Part shown: in pieces, positions 56,001 through 64,000 of the stretch
Position numbering within the stretch: position 1 is the first letter of the stretch
Layout of the letters: every line of letters begins with the position of its first letter
Assembly (NCBI GenBank): GCA_963765265.1
Contig: CAVXVN010000014.1
Coordinates: 1-64,000, forward strand
Origin: Bacillus_BD sp963765265
GTDB taxonomy: Bacteria > Bacillota > Bacilli > Bacillales > Cytobacillaceae
Length of the DNA: 64,000 bases
Reading direction: 5' to 3'
Made by a program: the position numbers and the translations under genes
Notes under the pieces: model-generated
What the model was told of the DNA's origin: nothing
The model's database searches: none
The model's input: only the letters and a program-made list of their open reading frames with translations

Positions 56001-56852
56001 CTACAATTCTAATCCTGCAATCCCAAAAGCCCCAGGTCCAGCGTGGGTAGAAATCATAGCACCCGCTTGAATCCATATTATCTTTTCGAATCCATTTTCT
56101 TTTGCGACTTCAGCCATCCGTAGCTTGATACTTTCATCAAGTCCTATCGAGTACTGAAAATATAGTTGTTCTCGATCAATATCATAATCATTTAAAAAAT
56201 CTTGCATTAGTTTTTCTGCAACTCCGCTCATTTTCCCACGGTATTTTTTCGTTGAAACAAGTTTACCCTCAATTAATTCAATGCATGGCTTTATTTTCAA
56301 CAAAACCCCGCCGAGATAAGCAACATTACTTACGCGTCCACCAGCTCTTAAAAATTCTAAACTTCCCGGAATGAATGACAGTCTTGATTTAGTAACGATT
56401 GATTCTATTTTTTCTATTAAACGAACAGGCTCAATCGTAGGCTCTTTTTCTAACAAAGTAGCAGCATACATCAAAATAGCCGTTAATCCACCTGCAACGT
56501 TCAAAGCATCAATTAGATAAAGATCTTTAAAATCTTCCGATGCAATGATTGCATTTTGAAAGGAAGAAGATGCCTTTGAAGTATAACCAATATGAATAAT
56601 GATACAATCCGGAAAATCCTCTTTTATCTTCGTAAAAAAACCATGATACTCATGGGCATTTGTGGACGTTGTAGATGGTATTTTTTTTGTACGATTATGA
56701 TATTCATAAATATCCTTTACAGATAAGCTACCATCTAAATAATCCTGTCCATCCATGATCACATGCATCGGCACCACTTGAATGGCATATTTGTCAGCTA
56801 AATCTTTTGGTAAATCCGCACCACTCTCTGTCGATAAAATAATTCTTCTCAT
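56001..56852 (-). CDS. DegV family fatty-acid binding protein
   Basis: 283 residues. SGADLPKDLADKYAIQVVPM, TSTNAHEYHGFFTKI, IIHIGYTSKASSSFQNA and EFLRAGGRVSNVAYLGG are the DegV/FakB pattern. FakB proteins hold fatty acids for the kinase FakA. No fakA here. Confidence 0.92.
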   Translation of the reverse strand: MRRIILSTESGADLPKDLADKYAIQVVPMHVIMDGQDYLDGSLSVKDIYEYHNRTKKIPSTTSTNAHEYHGFFTKIKEDFPDCIIIHIGYTSKASSSFQNAIIASEDFKDLYLIDALNVAGGLTAILMYAATLLEKEPTIEPVRLIEKIESIVTKSRLSFIPGSLEFLRAGGRVSNVAYLGGVLLKIKPCIELIEGKLVSTKKYRGKMSGVAEKLMQDFLNDYDIDREQLYFQYSIGLDESIKLRMAEVAKENGFEKIIWIQAGAMISTHAGPGAFGIAGLEL

Positions 56853-57219
56853 TAAATGTCCCCTTTCATATCACACAGTCATTCCTGTTCGTGCTTCATT
56901 ACTATGACTTCCTCTAACTATACCTGAAAGGACATGGGATAGGTATCACCTGTCCCACCGAATATTTACAATTTGTAGGATGTATATAACTCTGTGGAGT
57001 CCATATAAATCACTTACAGATCTCTCCAAACGAGAAGGTGGTTTTTTACATTCCGAATATCCCACCAATCGTTTATAGATACATTTTTGTCATTTATCAA
57101 CATATTTAATTTTGCACGAAAAAAACTATCAGTACTCATTATACTTGTCCCATTCAATTCTAAAAATAATGAATATAGTAAAATAAACAACCAATTTATA
57201 AAGAAAGGTGGAATATATA
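56853..57219. other. Intergenic stretch
   Basis: Upstream of degV; A/T-rich with no ORF that has a ribosome site. Ends with the leader of the small gene at 57220. Confidence 0.5.
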
Positions 57220-57348
57220 TTGGCATCAAAAAAAGAAGATTTTGAGATGAACGCAAATTTAGCTAAACAGCTTTTAAACCGAAAAGGAGTCTATTTAACA
57301 GAAGAAGGTAAGCGACGTTTAGAAGAGTTAATAAGAGATTATCAATAG
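57220..57348 (+). CDS. Small 42-residue protein, unknown
   Basis: TTG start with AAAGGTGG eight bases upstream. Reads MASKKEDFEMNANLAKQLLN then RKGVYLTEEGKRRLEEL and IRDYQ. Charged, helical; a terminator follows at 57401. Looks real, with family not recognised. Confidence 0.55.
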   Translation: MASKKEDFEMNANLAKQLLNRKGVYLTEEGKRRLEELIRDYQ

Positions 57349-57400
57349 ACTATACGAATAGTGCTTGCAAACTGAGAAAAAAGATTTATGGAATAAAAAG

Positions 57401-57438
57401 AAAAGGGAGAGTAATCATAATGATCAGCTCTCCCTTTT
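57401..57438 (+). terminator. Terminator
   Basis: AAAAGGGAGAG / CTCTCCCTTTT stem. Beyond it, 57450-57600 is GC-richer with short inverted repeats (ATCGAGC/GCTCGAT) but no ORF. Confidence 0.7.
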
Positions 57439-57630
57439 CCCTATTCAAATGGGTGGTCAGAAATGACGCCCCCCACTCGGGTCGTTCAAATATCAAATGC
57501 GCCTCGGCGTATTTGCGCCCAGATAATATCGAGCTCGCTCGATAAACTTCCTTTTAAAATCTGTGGCATCCGCCGGAGGCTTTAACTTCATTCAGTCAGG
57601 GTTTACAGAATTGATAAATGATTCTTCAAG

Positions 57631-59187
57631 TTAAATGGCTTTAGTTGTCCATGATTCTACGTCCCAAATATCGGTTACCACGTCTTGGTAAAACTCAGGT
57701 TCATGAGAGATCAGGAGCACGCTTCCCTTATACGATTTTATAGCCCGTTTAAGCTCAGCTTTGGCATCTTTATCCAAATGGTTGGTTGGCTCATCGAAAA
57801 CAAGGATATTGCTTTCTTGGTTAAGGAGCTTACATAAACGAACTTTCGCTTGCTCTCCACCACTTAAAACCGATATTTTACTTTCAATGTGTTTTCTAGT
57901 CAATCCACATCTTGCAAGAGCAGCACGTATCTGACCTTGGCTTAAATGAGGAAACGTATTCGATATTTCTTCGATACACGTGTTTTGATTTTCCGTTTTC
58001 ACTTCTTGTTCAAAATATCCAATATACTGGTATTCACCTCGTTCAAGTGTACCAGAAAGAGAACTTATTTCTCCGAGCATGCTACGAAGGAGTGTCGTCT
58101 TACCGATCCCATTCGCTCCAACTAATGCAACTTTTTGTCCACGCTCGATATAAAGATTTAACGGTTTTGATAATGGCTCTTCATACCCAATGACAAATTC
58201 CTTCGTCTCAAAAATTAATTTACCTGAGGTTCTTGCTTCTTTAAAGTTGAAATCAGGTTTTGGCCGTTCCTGTGCGATTTCAATAACGTCCATTTTATCA
58301 AGTTTTTTCTGTCTGGACATGGCAAGGCTACTAGTAGATGCCCTTGCCTTATTACGGGCTACAAAATCTTTTAAACTAGAAATTTCTGATTGCTGTCTCT
58401 TAAAAGCAGCTTCAACCTGTATTTTTTTAGCTTCATAGACAACAAGGAAATTGTCGTGATCCCCCACGTAGCGATTTAATTTTTGATTTTCTAAATGGTA
58501 GATCACATTTACAACGCTATTAAGAAATGGAATGTCATGAGAAATCAATAAAAAAGCATTTTCATATTCTTGCAGGTAACGTCTTAACCACTCAATGTGT
58601 TGTTCGTCCAAATAGTTTGTAGGCTCATCTAAAAGAAGAATATCTGGTTTCTCAAGTAAAAGCTTGGCTAATAAAACTTTTGTTCGCTGCCCACCGCTTA
58701 AATCATGAACATCTTTTTCTAATCCTACACCATCAAGACCAAGTCCTCTTGCCACTTCTTCTACTTTAGAATCAATAATATAGAAATCATTATTTGTTAA
58801 TATGTCTTGTAATGTACCAACTTCCTCTAACATCTTTTCCATTTCTTCAGGTGTAACGTCAGATATCTTTTCGTAAATGGTATTAATATTCGTTTCCACG
58901 TCAAAGAGATATTGAAAAGCCGTTTTTAATACGTCACGGATTGTCAATCCCTTTTGTAAAGCTGTATGTTGATCAAGATAACCAACTCGTTGATGCTTAG
59001 ACCACTCTATTTTTCCATCATCAGGCTGAAGTTGTCCTGTAATGATATTCATAAATGTCGATTTACCTTCACCGTTTGCCCCAATCAAAGCGATATGTTC
59101 CCCTTTTAACAAGCGGAAGGAAACATTATCAAAGATGGTACGATCGCCAAATCCATGGTTTAGGTCTGTAACTGTTAATACACTCAT
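57631..59187 (-). CDS. ABC-F family ATPase
   Basis: 518 residues, two ATPase domains without membrane helices. Walker A IGANGEGKSTF and VGANGIGKTTL; signatures DLSGGQRTKV and LSGGEQAKVR; Walker B ILLLDEPTNYLD and ILVFDEPTNHLD. The linker carries the RASTSSLAMSRQKKLDKM motif. ABC-F proteins act on ribosomes, in translation quality or antibiotic protection. Which subclass is not clear. Confidence 0.93.
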   Translation of the reverse strand: MSVLTVTDLNHGFGDRTIFDNVSFRLLKGEHIALIGANGEGKSTFMNIITGQLQPDDGKIEWSKHQRVGYLDQHTALQKGLTIRDVLKTAFQYLFDVETNINTIYEKISDVTPEEMEKMLEEVGTLQDILTNNDFYIIDSKVEEVARGLGLDGVGLEKDVHDLSGGQRTKVLLAKLLLEKPDILLLDEPTNYLDEQHIEWLRRYLQEYENAFLLISHDIPFLNSVVNVIYHLENQKLNRYVGDHDNFLVVYEAKKIQVEAAFKRQQSEISSLKDFVARNKARASTSSLAMSRQKKLDKMDVIEIAQERPKPDFNFKEARTSGKLIFETKEFVIGYEEPLSKPLNLYIERGQKVALVGANGIGKTTLLRSMLGEISSLSGTLERGEYQYIGYFEQEVKTENQNTCIEEISNTFPHLSQGQIRAALARCGLTRKHIESKISVLSGGEQAKVRLCKLLNQESNILVFDEPTNHLDKDAKAELKRAIKSYKGSVLLISHEPEFYQDVVTDIWDVESWTTKAI

Positions 59188-59395
59188 CTATCTAACCTCT
59201 TTTAAGTTTTATTTTATTTTATTTGATTTAGGAAATATTTACATATTTGTTCACAATATTGTTAGAAGTCAATATTGAACTATAACACAGATAATGGAAT
59301 AGTTAAATGGTTTAAATTGTAAATGAAGGAAACGGGAAGGTACAAGCGGACAGGTGTTTAGACCCACTATAGAGTTTAATAGCCGGTATTAAACG

Positions 59396-59430
59396 TAAAA
59401 AGCCTGGAGAAAAAACTCTCCAGGCTCTTT
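59396..59430 (-). terminator. Terminator of the liv operon
   Basis: AGCCTGGAGA / TCTCCAGGCT perfect stem, then TTTTTACG on the minus strand. Confidence 0.85.
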
Positions 59431-59445
59431 ATATTTAGACTTTAT

Positions 59446-60153
59446 TTAAACTCCCAAATACTTATGTTGGATTTCCTCATTTGCCATCAGTTCATCGGGT
59501 GTCCCCTGCCATACAATCGTACCTTTATTCATGATTAAGATTTCATCTGCCGCTTTACAGGCCAGAGCGATATTTTGTTCTACCATTAAGATCGGCAAAC
59601 CTGTCTCCTTTAATTTAATGACGATATCACCAACTTGATCAATAATAACGGGGGCTAATCCTTCAGAAGGTTCATCCATCAATAAAAATTGCGGATTCGT
59701 CATCAGCGCTCGTCCAATCGCCAACATTTGTTGCTGTCCACCTGATAACTGTGTACCCATATTCTTTTCCCGCTCTTTTAAGACAGGGAATAAATCATAA
59801 ACTTTCTCAATATCCCAAGTAATTTTCTTATCATTTTCCTTTTTCTTACGAGCAGGCATGGTCAAATTCTCTCTAATCGTTAGAGAAGGGAAAATCCTTC
59901 TTCCTTGGGGTACTAAACCAATACCAAGACGAGAAATTTGATGAGATGACAAGGATTGTACCTGTTTGTCTTTAAGTCGTATACTCCCCCTTTTTGCTTT
60001 ATGGAGACCTGCAATTGTATGAATGGTCGTCGTTTTACCGGCTCCATTCCGTCCTAGAAGTGCTACACATTTTCCCTCTGGAACTGAAAAATTAACCCCT
60101 TGAAGGATATGACTGGTTCCATAATAGGAATGAACATCTTGTAGATCAAGCAT
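59446..60153 (-). CDS. livF: Branched-chain amino acid ABC transporter ATPase
   Basis: About 235 residues. Walker A LGRNGAGKTTTIHTIAG, signature QLSGGQQQMLAIGRAL, Walker B FLLMDEPSEGLAP. HSYYGTSHILQGVNF at the start is LivF-like. ATG 60153 overlaps the livG end, with GGAGG 11 bases upstream. Last gene of the operon. Confidence 0.93.
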   Translation of the reverse strand: MLDLQDVHSYYGTSHILQGVNFSVPEGKCVALLGRNGAGKTTTIHTIAGLHKAKRGSIRLKDKQVQSLSSHQISRLGIGLVPQGRRIFPSLTIRENLTMPARKKKENDKKITWDIEKVYDLFPVLKEREKNMGTQLSGGQQQMLAIGRALMTNPQFLLMDEPSEGLAPVIIDQVGDIVIKLKETGLPILMVEQNIALACKAADEILIMNKGTIVWQGTPDELMANEEIQHKYLGV

Positions 60154-60901
60154 GTTTTTTTGCACCTCCACCGAAGTATATTTCCTTTACCAATTCATTG
60201 TTTCGAATCTCTTCTGGTGTCCCGCTCAAAATCGCCTCTCCATGGTGAAGAACTGTAATTCGATCGGCAATGGCAAAAACCACTTCCATATCATGTTCAA
60301 TCACCACTAATGCAATGGAACGCGGGAGTTTTTGAATCATCTCTGACGTTTGAGTGGTCTCTGCCGGTGACATTCCAGATGTCGGTTCATCTAATAAGAG
60401 AATCTTTGGCTTACTAGCCATTGCAAGTAGCACTTCTAGCAAACGTTGTTCTCCGTAGGAAAGATTTTTGACCTGAATATGACGGCGTGAAGAAATGTCC
60501 CATTGTTCTAATATTTCATTCGTTTCTTTTTTAATATCAGAACGTTTCGTAAGCTCAAAAAAAACATCATAACGATAAGATTTTCTTGACGCTAAAGCCA
60601 GGTGAATATTTTCCTCTACCGTTAACTCACCAAATAAGTTATTTTTTTGAAAAGTTCGCGACATCCCTAAATGGACCAATTGATGTGAAGGTAGTTTACT
60701 AATATCATTTCCTTCTAAATAAACGGACCCTGAGTTAATCTGCAGGTGGTTCGTAATGCAATTAAATAGTGTCGTTTTCCCTGCACCATTGGGGCCAATA
60801 ATGACATGACGTTCACCTGGTTGAACTTCCAATGATACATTGTGCAATACTTGAAGGGTTTTAAATGATTTACTGATATTTTCCACTTTTAGTAAACTCA
60901 A
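60146..60901 (-). CDS. livG: Branched-chain amino acid ABC transporter ATPase
   Basis: 251 residues. Walker A IGPNGAGKTTLFNCITN; signature LSYGEQRLLEVLLAM; Walker B ILLLDEPTSGMSP. TTG start overlapping the livM stop. Pairs with LivF under the two permeases. Confidence 0.93.
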   Translation of the reverse strand: MSLLKVENISKSFKTLQVLHNVSLEVQPGERHVIIGPNGAGKTTLFNCITNHLQINSGSVYLEGNDISKLPSHQLVHLGMSRTFQKNNLFGELTVEENIHLALASRKSYRYDVFFELTKRSDIKKETNEILEQWDISSRRHIQVKNLSYGEQRLLEVLLAMASKPKILLLDEPTSGMSPAETTQTSEMIQKLPRSIALVVIEHDMEVVFAIADRITVLHHGEAILSGTPEEIRNNELVKEIYFGGGAKKHA

Positions 60902-61887
60902 CTGACTACTTCCTCCTTTTCAACTTGATTAGTAGGGGAAACTTTTTCTTTAGGCTTGCGTTTAAAAATCATCGCTTTAAAATATTGTAGCCAATGAACA
61001 ACCCCGCCTTTTCCGATAAGAACAAGGATAACTAAAAGGACACCCATGATCAGCGGCCATCTTTCTGTATAGGTACTGATAAAGTTTTGTAAAAAGATAA
61101 AAACTCCGGCTCCGATTGCAGGTCCAAGTAAAGTACCAACTCCACCAACTATGACCATAATCATCACTTGACCTGAAAACAGCCAACCGGACAACTCAGG
61201 TGAGACAAAGACATTATAGAAAGAATAAAGGGCTCCGGCTAATCCTGCTAATGCACCAGAAAGTGTATAGGCTAATAATTTATAAACACGAACATTATAG
61301 CCTAAAGCGTTCATACGTGATTCGTTTTCCATGACACCTTTGGTTATTTTCCCTGCGGATGATTCAACAAATAAACGTAGAAGAATGAAAGCAAGGACAA
61401 AAGCGATTCCCATCACATAATAAATCGAACGAGGATCTAGTATGTCACCAAAGCCAAGATTCATGATGGCTGAGACTGACATTCCATCCGCTCCACCTGT
61501 CAAATCCTTCATTTGCCAGAATAAGGTAAACACTAACTGACTAAAGGCCAGTGTAATCATTAAAAAGTAAAACTTAGAAGTACGGATGAACACGGCCCCG
61601 GTAATTAAAGCGAGTATTCCGGAAATTGCCAACGCTATAATAAGCAAAAGATACGTATTTGGTACATATTGTCCTACTAGCGCCACCGTATAAGCTCCAA
61701 TTCCAAAAAACGCCGCATGTCCTAGTGATACCATTCCGGCAAAGCCCATAATTAATCCTAGACTCATCGCAAAAATGGCCATTATATAGATTTCTGCGGT
61801 TAAATTGATTCCAAAATCAGAGAATAATAACGGCACAGCTAAAACGAAAAGAAAGAGTAGAATCGCATACGTAATATTTTTTTTCAT
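60898..61887 (-). CDS. livM: Branched-chain amino acid ABC transporter permease
   Basis: 329 residues, about nine helices. GLIMGFAGMVSLGHAAFFGI and GVMENESRMNALGYNVRVYK (coupling helix) are LivM features. The C-terminal tail is Lys/Glu-rich. One base after livH. Confidence 0.92.
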   Translation of the reverse strand: MKKNITYAILLFLFVLAVPLLFSDFGINLTAEIYIMAIFAMSLGLIMGFAGMVSLGHAAFFGIGAYTVALVGQYVPNTYLLLIIALAISGILALITGAVFIRTSKFYFLMITLAFSQLVFTLFWQMKDLTGGADGMSVSAIMNLGFGDILDPRSIYYVMGIAFVLAFILLRLFVESSAGKITKGVMENESRMNALGYNVRVYKLLAYTLSGALAGLAGALYSFYNVFVSPELSGWLFSGQVMIMVIVGGVGTLLGPAIGAGVFIFLQNFISTYTERWPLIMGVLLVILVLIGKGGVVHWLQYFKAMIFKRKPKEKVSPTNQVEKEEVVS

Positions 61888-61888
61888 A

Positions 61889-62749
61889 CTATGCCACCTC
61901 TTTTCCGAAAAGACCTTGAGGTCGGATGATCAAAACCACCATCATAATCAAGAATACAATCAGCATGGATAAGGATGGGAACCAGACCTTTCCAAGTGTT
62001 TCTAATACCCCGATTCCAATGGCACCAATAAAGGAACCTTTCCAAGAACCTAAACCGCCAATTACAACGACAATCAAGGATGTAACAAGAATTTCGCTGT
62101 CCATTCCCGTATACATTCCAAGCAGTGGTCCACCTAAAACTCCGCTTAGTCCTGCTAATGCTGCTCCAAAAACAAAAACACCTGTAAATACTAATCCTAC
62201 ATTAATACCAAGAGCACCAACCATGGCACGATCATCTACTCCTGCTCGGATAATTGCCCCCACACGTGTTTTGCTTTCTAAATACCATAGTAATATCGCT
62301 AATAAACAACCAACAAATACAACAAATAAGCGGAAAACTGGGAATGTCATTTCCCCAATTGATATGGATGCGTCCAGTAAAGCAGGTACCGGAATCGTTT
62401 TCATCTCTGTACCCCACATCCACTTTACAGAATCAGCGATAATAAAACTTAAGCCAAAAGTCAATAATACTTGTTCGAGTTCTTTACCATATACATGTTT
62501 GATTAATACTTTCTCCAGGATAATACCAAACACTCCTGTTAAAATGACGGATAAAACAAGAGCAATCCAATAATTAACCCCATTGCTAATAAAAGAAAAA
62601 GCGATATAAGAACCGAGCATAAATAATGTCCCATGTGCTAGATTGACAACATTCATAACTCCCAGAATAATCGTTAATCCTGCTGCAATCATAAAATACA
62701 GCATTCCATAAGCAACTCCCGTTACAAGTTGAACTAGAATAATATCCAA
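61889..62749 (-). CDS. livH: Branched-chain amino acid ABC transporter permease
   Basis: 286 residues, eight to nine helices. MNVVNLAHGTLFMLGSYIAF and RAGVDDRAMVGALGINVGLV mark LivH. Start ATG. A 119-base gap with a hairpin separates it from livK. Confidence 0.92.
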   Translation of the reverse strand: MDIILVQLVTGVAYGMLYFMIAAGLTIILGVMNVVNLAHGTLFMLGSYIAFSFISNGVNYWIALVLSVILTGVFGIILEKVLIKHVYGKELEQVLLTFGLSFIIADSVKWMWGTEMKTIPVPALLDASISIGEMTFPVFRLFVVFVGCLLAILLWYLESKTRVGAIIRAGVDDRAMVGALGINVGLVFTGVFVFGAALAGLSGVLGGPLLGMYTGMDSEILVTSLIVVVIGGLGSWKGSFIGAIGIGVLETLGKVWFPSLSMLIVFLIMMVVLIIRPQGLFGKEVA

Positions 62750-62812
62750 AGGACCATCCCCTCTCTTCCTTCTAAAATTAAGCGCATATAAACGAAGGTT
62801 TTAGTTACTCTG

Positions 62813-62845
62813 GTGGAGGGATGGATATAGAATCTTATCCCCCCA
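62813..62845 (-). terminator. Hairpin between livK and livH
   Basis: On the minus strand GTGGGGGGAT / ATCCCTCCAC with one mismatch. No T run, so likely a processing or attenuation hairpin that keeps livK mRNA in excess over the permease genes. Confidence 0.5.
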
Positions 62846-62868
62846 CTTGAGTTAGTCTTTAGAAACGA

Positions 62869-64000
62869 TTATTCAAATGGTGATTTTTCCGGCATTGCCA
62901 CTTTTTCTTTTGTTTCAATGATTTCAGGAACGATTCGACCGTCCTTCATAACATTTTTCGCTAAATAGAAGTTTTGGATTGGGTTGTGCGTTTTTTCATC
63001 AATTGTAATCGGCCCACGTGGACTATCATAAGAAATACCTTTTAATACTTTGATTAAATCTTCTGTTTTAGCACTTCCTGCTTCAGAAATAGCTTTATCT
63101 AATATGATCGCTGAGTCATAACCACTTACAGAAAAAGTATTCGGAATTTTTTCATATTTATTTTTATAGGATTCTACGAATTTTTTATTTAAATCATTTT
63201 CAAGAAAAGCGGAATAGACAGTTCCTGAATAAAATCCTTCTGTAGCATCTCCAGTAGGTTGAAGAATGAGTTCATCCCCAAATTCTAATGATCCAGCCAT
63301 TGGAATCTTTCCTTGTAAACCAAATTCCTTGTATTGTTGAGCATATCGAATACCGTCACTGCCGGCAAAAAATGCAAAGATAACATCAGGCTTGGCACTA
63401 GAAGCCTCTTGTAAATAGGTTGAAAAATCATTTGTTCCTAATTTTGGATAATGTTCTTCTATTACCGTACCACCCGCAGCTTCATAAGCGGCCTTAAAGG
63501 ATCGAAGAACTTCTTTTCCAGCTGGAAAATCTGAACCCATAATAACTGCATTCTTACCAACATTTTTTGCTAAATATTCTGCAGTAGTATATCCATTTTG
63601 CCAATTGGACCAGGAAACACGGTAAACATAATCGCTCTTTTTACTCCATGAAAGATCATCTGCTGCTGCATTTGGTATGATTAATGCAATTTTGTCTTTA
63701 TTCACTTCATCACGTAATGCAAGAGCGATCGATGAGTTCGTTGGACCAACAAGAAGATCTACTTTTTCACTGTGAACCAATTGACGATATTTTCTTAGAC
63801 CTACTTGTGGATTTCCTTCATCATCTTCAAATTTTAGTTCTACCTTTTTACCGCCTATTTTACCTCCATGTTCTTCCAAGTAAAGTTCAAATCCTTGTTT
63901 AATACCTTCAGATAATGGAGCTAATGGACCTGTGAACGAAAGAATAAAACCAATTTTAATTGTATCGGAGTCTTCTTTTGAATCGCCCCCACTTGTTGTT
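62869..64000 (-). CDS. livK: Branched-chain amino acid binding lipoprotein (5' end cut by window edge)
   Basis: At least 377 residues, open at the right edge. The beginning seen is a linker (TTSGGDSKEDSDTIKIGF) after the missing signal and lipobox. Then GFILSFTGPLAPLSEGIKQG, VDLLVGPTNSSIALALRDEV, and NTFSVSGYDSAIILDKAI, as in periplasmic-binding type 1 Leu/Ile/Val receptors. First gene of the liv operon, likely CodY-controlled. Confidence 0.9.
   Translation of the reverse strand, partial: TTSGGDSKEDSDTIKIGFILSFTGPLAPLSEGIKQGFELYLEEHGGKIGGKKVELKFEDDEGNPQVGLRKYRQLVHSEKVDLLVGPTNSSIALALRDEVNKDKIALIIPNAAADDLSWSKKSDYVYRVSWSNWQNGYTTAEYLAKNVGKNAVIMGSDFPAGKEVLRSFKAAYEAAGGTVIEEHYPKLGTNDFSTYLQEASSAKPDVIFAFFAGSDGIRYAQQYKEFGLQGKIPMAGSLEFGDELILQPTGDATEGFYSGTVYSAFLENDLNKKFVESYKNKYEKIPNTFSVSGYDSAIILDKAISEAGSAKTEDLIKVLKGISYDSPRGPITIDEKTHNPIQNFYLAKNVMKDGRIVPEIIETKEKVAMPEKSPFE

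Noticed and set aside
57450..57600. GC-richer segment as possible small RNA or IS end
   Set aside because: Short inverted repeats only; no ORF, promoter or recognisable element boundaries.
61926..62573. 215-codon plus-strand ORF
   Set aside because: Lies opposite livH, Pro/Thr/Ile-rich reverse complement of membrane codons, no ribosome site.

Overview
This is a low-GC stretch of a spore-forming Bacillaceae chromosome (Bacillus sensu lato). The assignment rests on strong AAGGAGG-type ribosome sites, TTG and GTG starts, and a gene set including CodY, split glycine dehydrogenase GcvPA/GcvPB, YjaZ-like, DUF3231 and Cys-rich DUF3992/Ena-like spore proteins. No rRNA, tRNA or CRISPR array was seen. 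Species cannot be fixed from this window.

Layout. 0-22 kb is an accessory-rich, eroding region. It holds several GNAT acetyltransferases (one in two near-identical 285-bp copies 17.2 kb apart), a RibD/DHFR-like reductase, an AEC permease, catalase, a YjaZ-like peptidase, a methyltransferase, an MMPL exporter with its TetR regulator, two Ena-like spore proteins and an amine oxidase. Between them lie gene relics: MarR, pentapeptide, radC, MFS tail, IS110, DUF1643 and a ribbon-helix-helix protein. A truncated mercury-type cassette (merR plus a CopZ-like Fe-S metallochaperone) and a family of short hairpin repeats are also here. 22-35 kb is mostly ordinary metabolism: a redoxin lipoprotein with an in-frame TGA at its active site, an orphan divergent codY, a HAD nucleotidase, an HpcH/HpaI aldolase, an aromatic-acid exporter-like protein, a phosphatase, an MDR dehydrogenase, a DUF3298-like lipoprotein, PepF, a CysJ-like reductase and a 3-hydroxyacyl-CoA dehydrogenase.

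35-45 kb is a minus-strand glycine/serine C1 unit: promoter, tandem glycine riboswitch, terminator, glyA (broken), sdaAB, sdaAA, gcvT (only a relic), gcvH, gcvPA, gcvPB, lipA. Upstream lies a second riboswitch controlling a CycA-like glycine/alanine permease. Its promoter abuts a CodY-like box, so uptake and breakdown of glycine appear co-regulated. With glyA broken and gcvT deleted, the unit cannot run the full glycine cleavage cycle unless other copies exist.

45-53 kb is a Wadjet-type SMC anti-plasmid system (order jetD-jetA-jetB-jetC, minus strand). It is interrupted by an amber codon in jetA, one frameshift in jetD and six resolvable +1 frameshifts in jetC. 53-64 kb holds a DUF3231 protein, a PadR/DUF1129 pair, DegV, an ABC-F ATPase and a complete branched-chain amino-acid ABC importer (livK-H-M-G-F, livK cut by the right edge).

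The most unusual signals are the dismantled Wadjet operon, a genome-wide pattern of net +1 indels in broken genes while long neighbours are intact, the TGA replacing the first active-site Cys of the redoxin (Sec candidate or nonsense), the gcvT relic inside the glycine operon, and an IS110 remnant that keeps a candidate bridge-RNA region.
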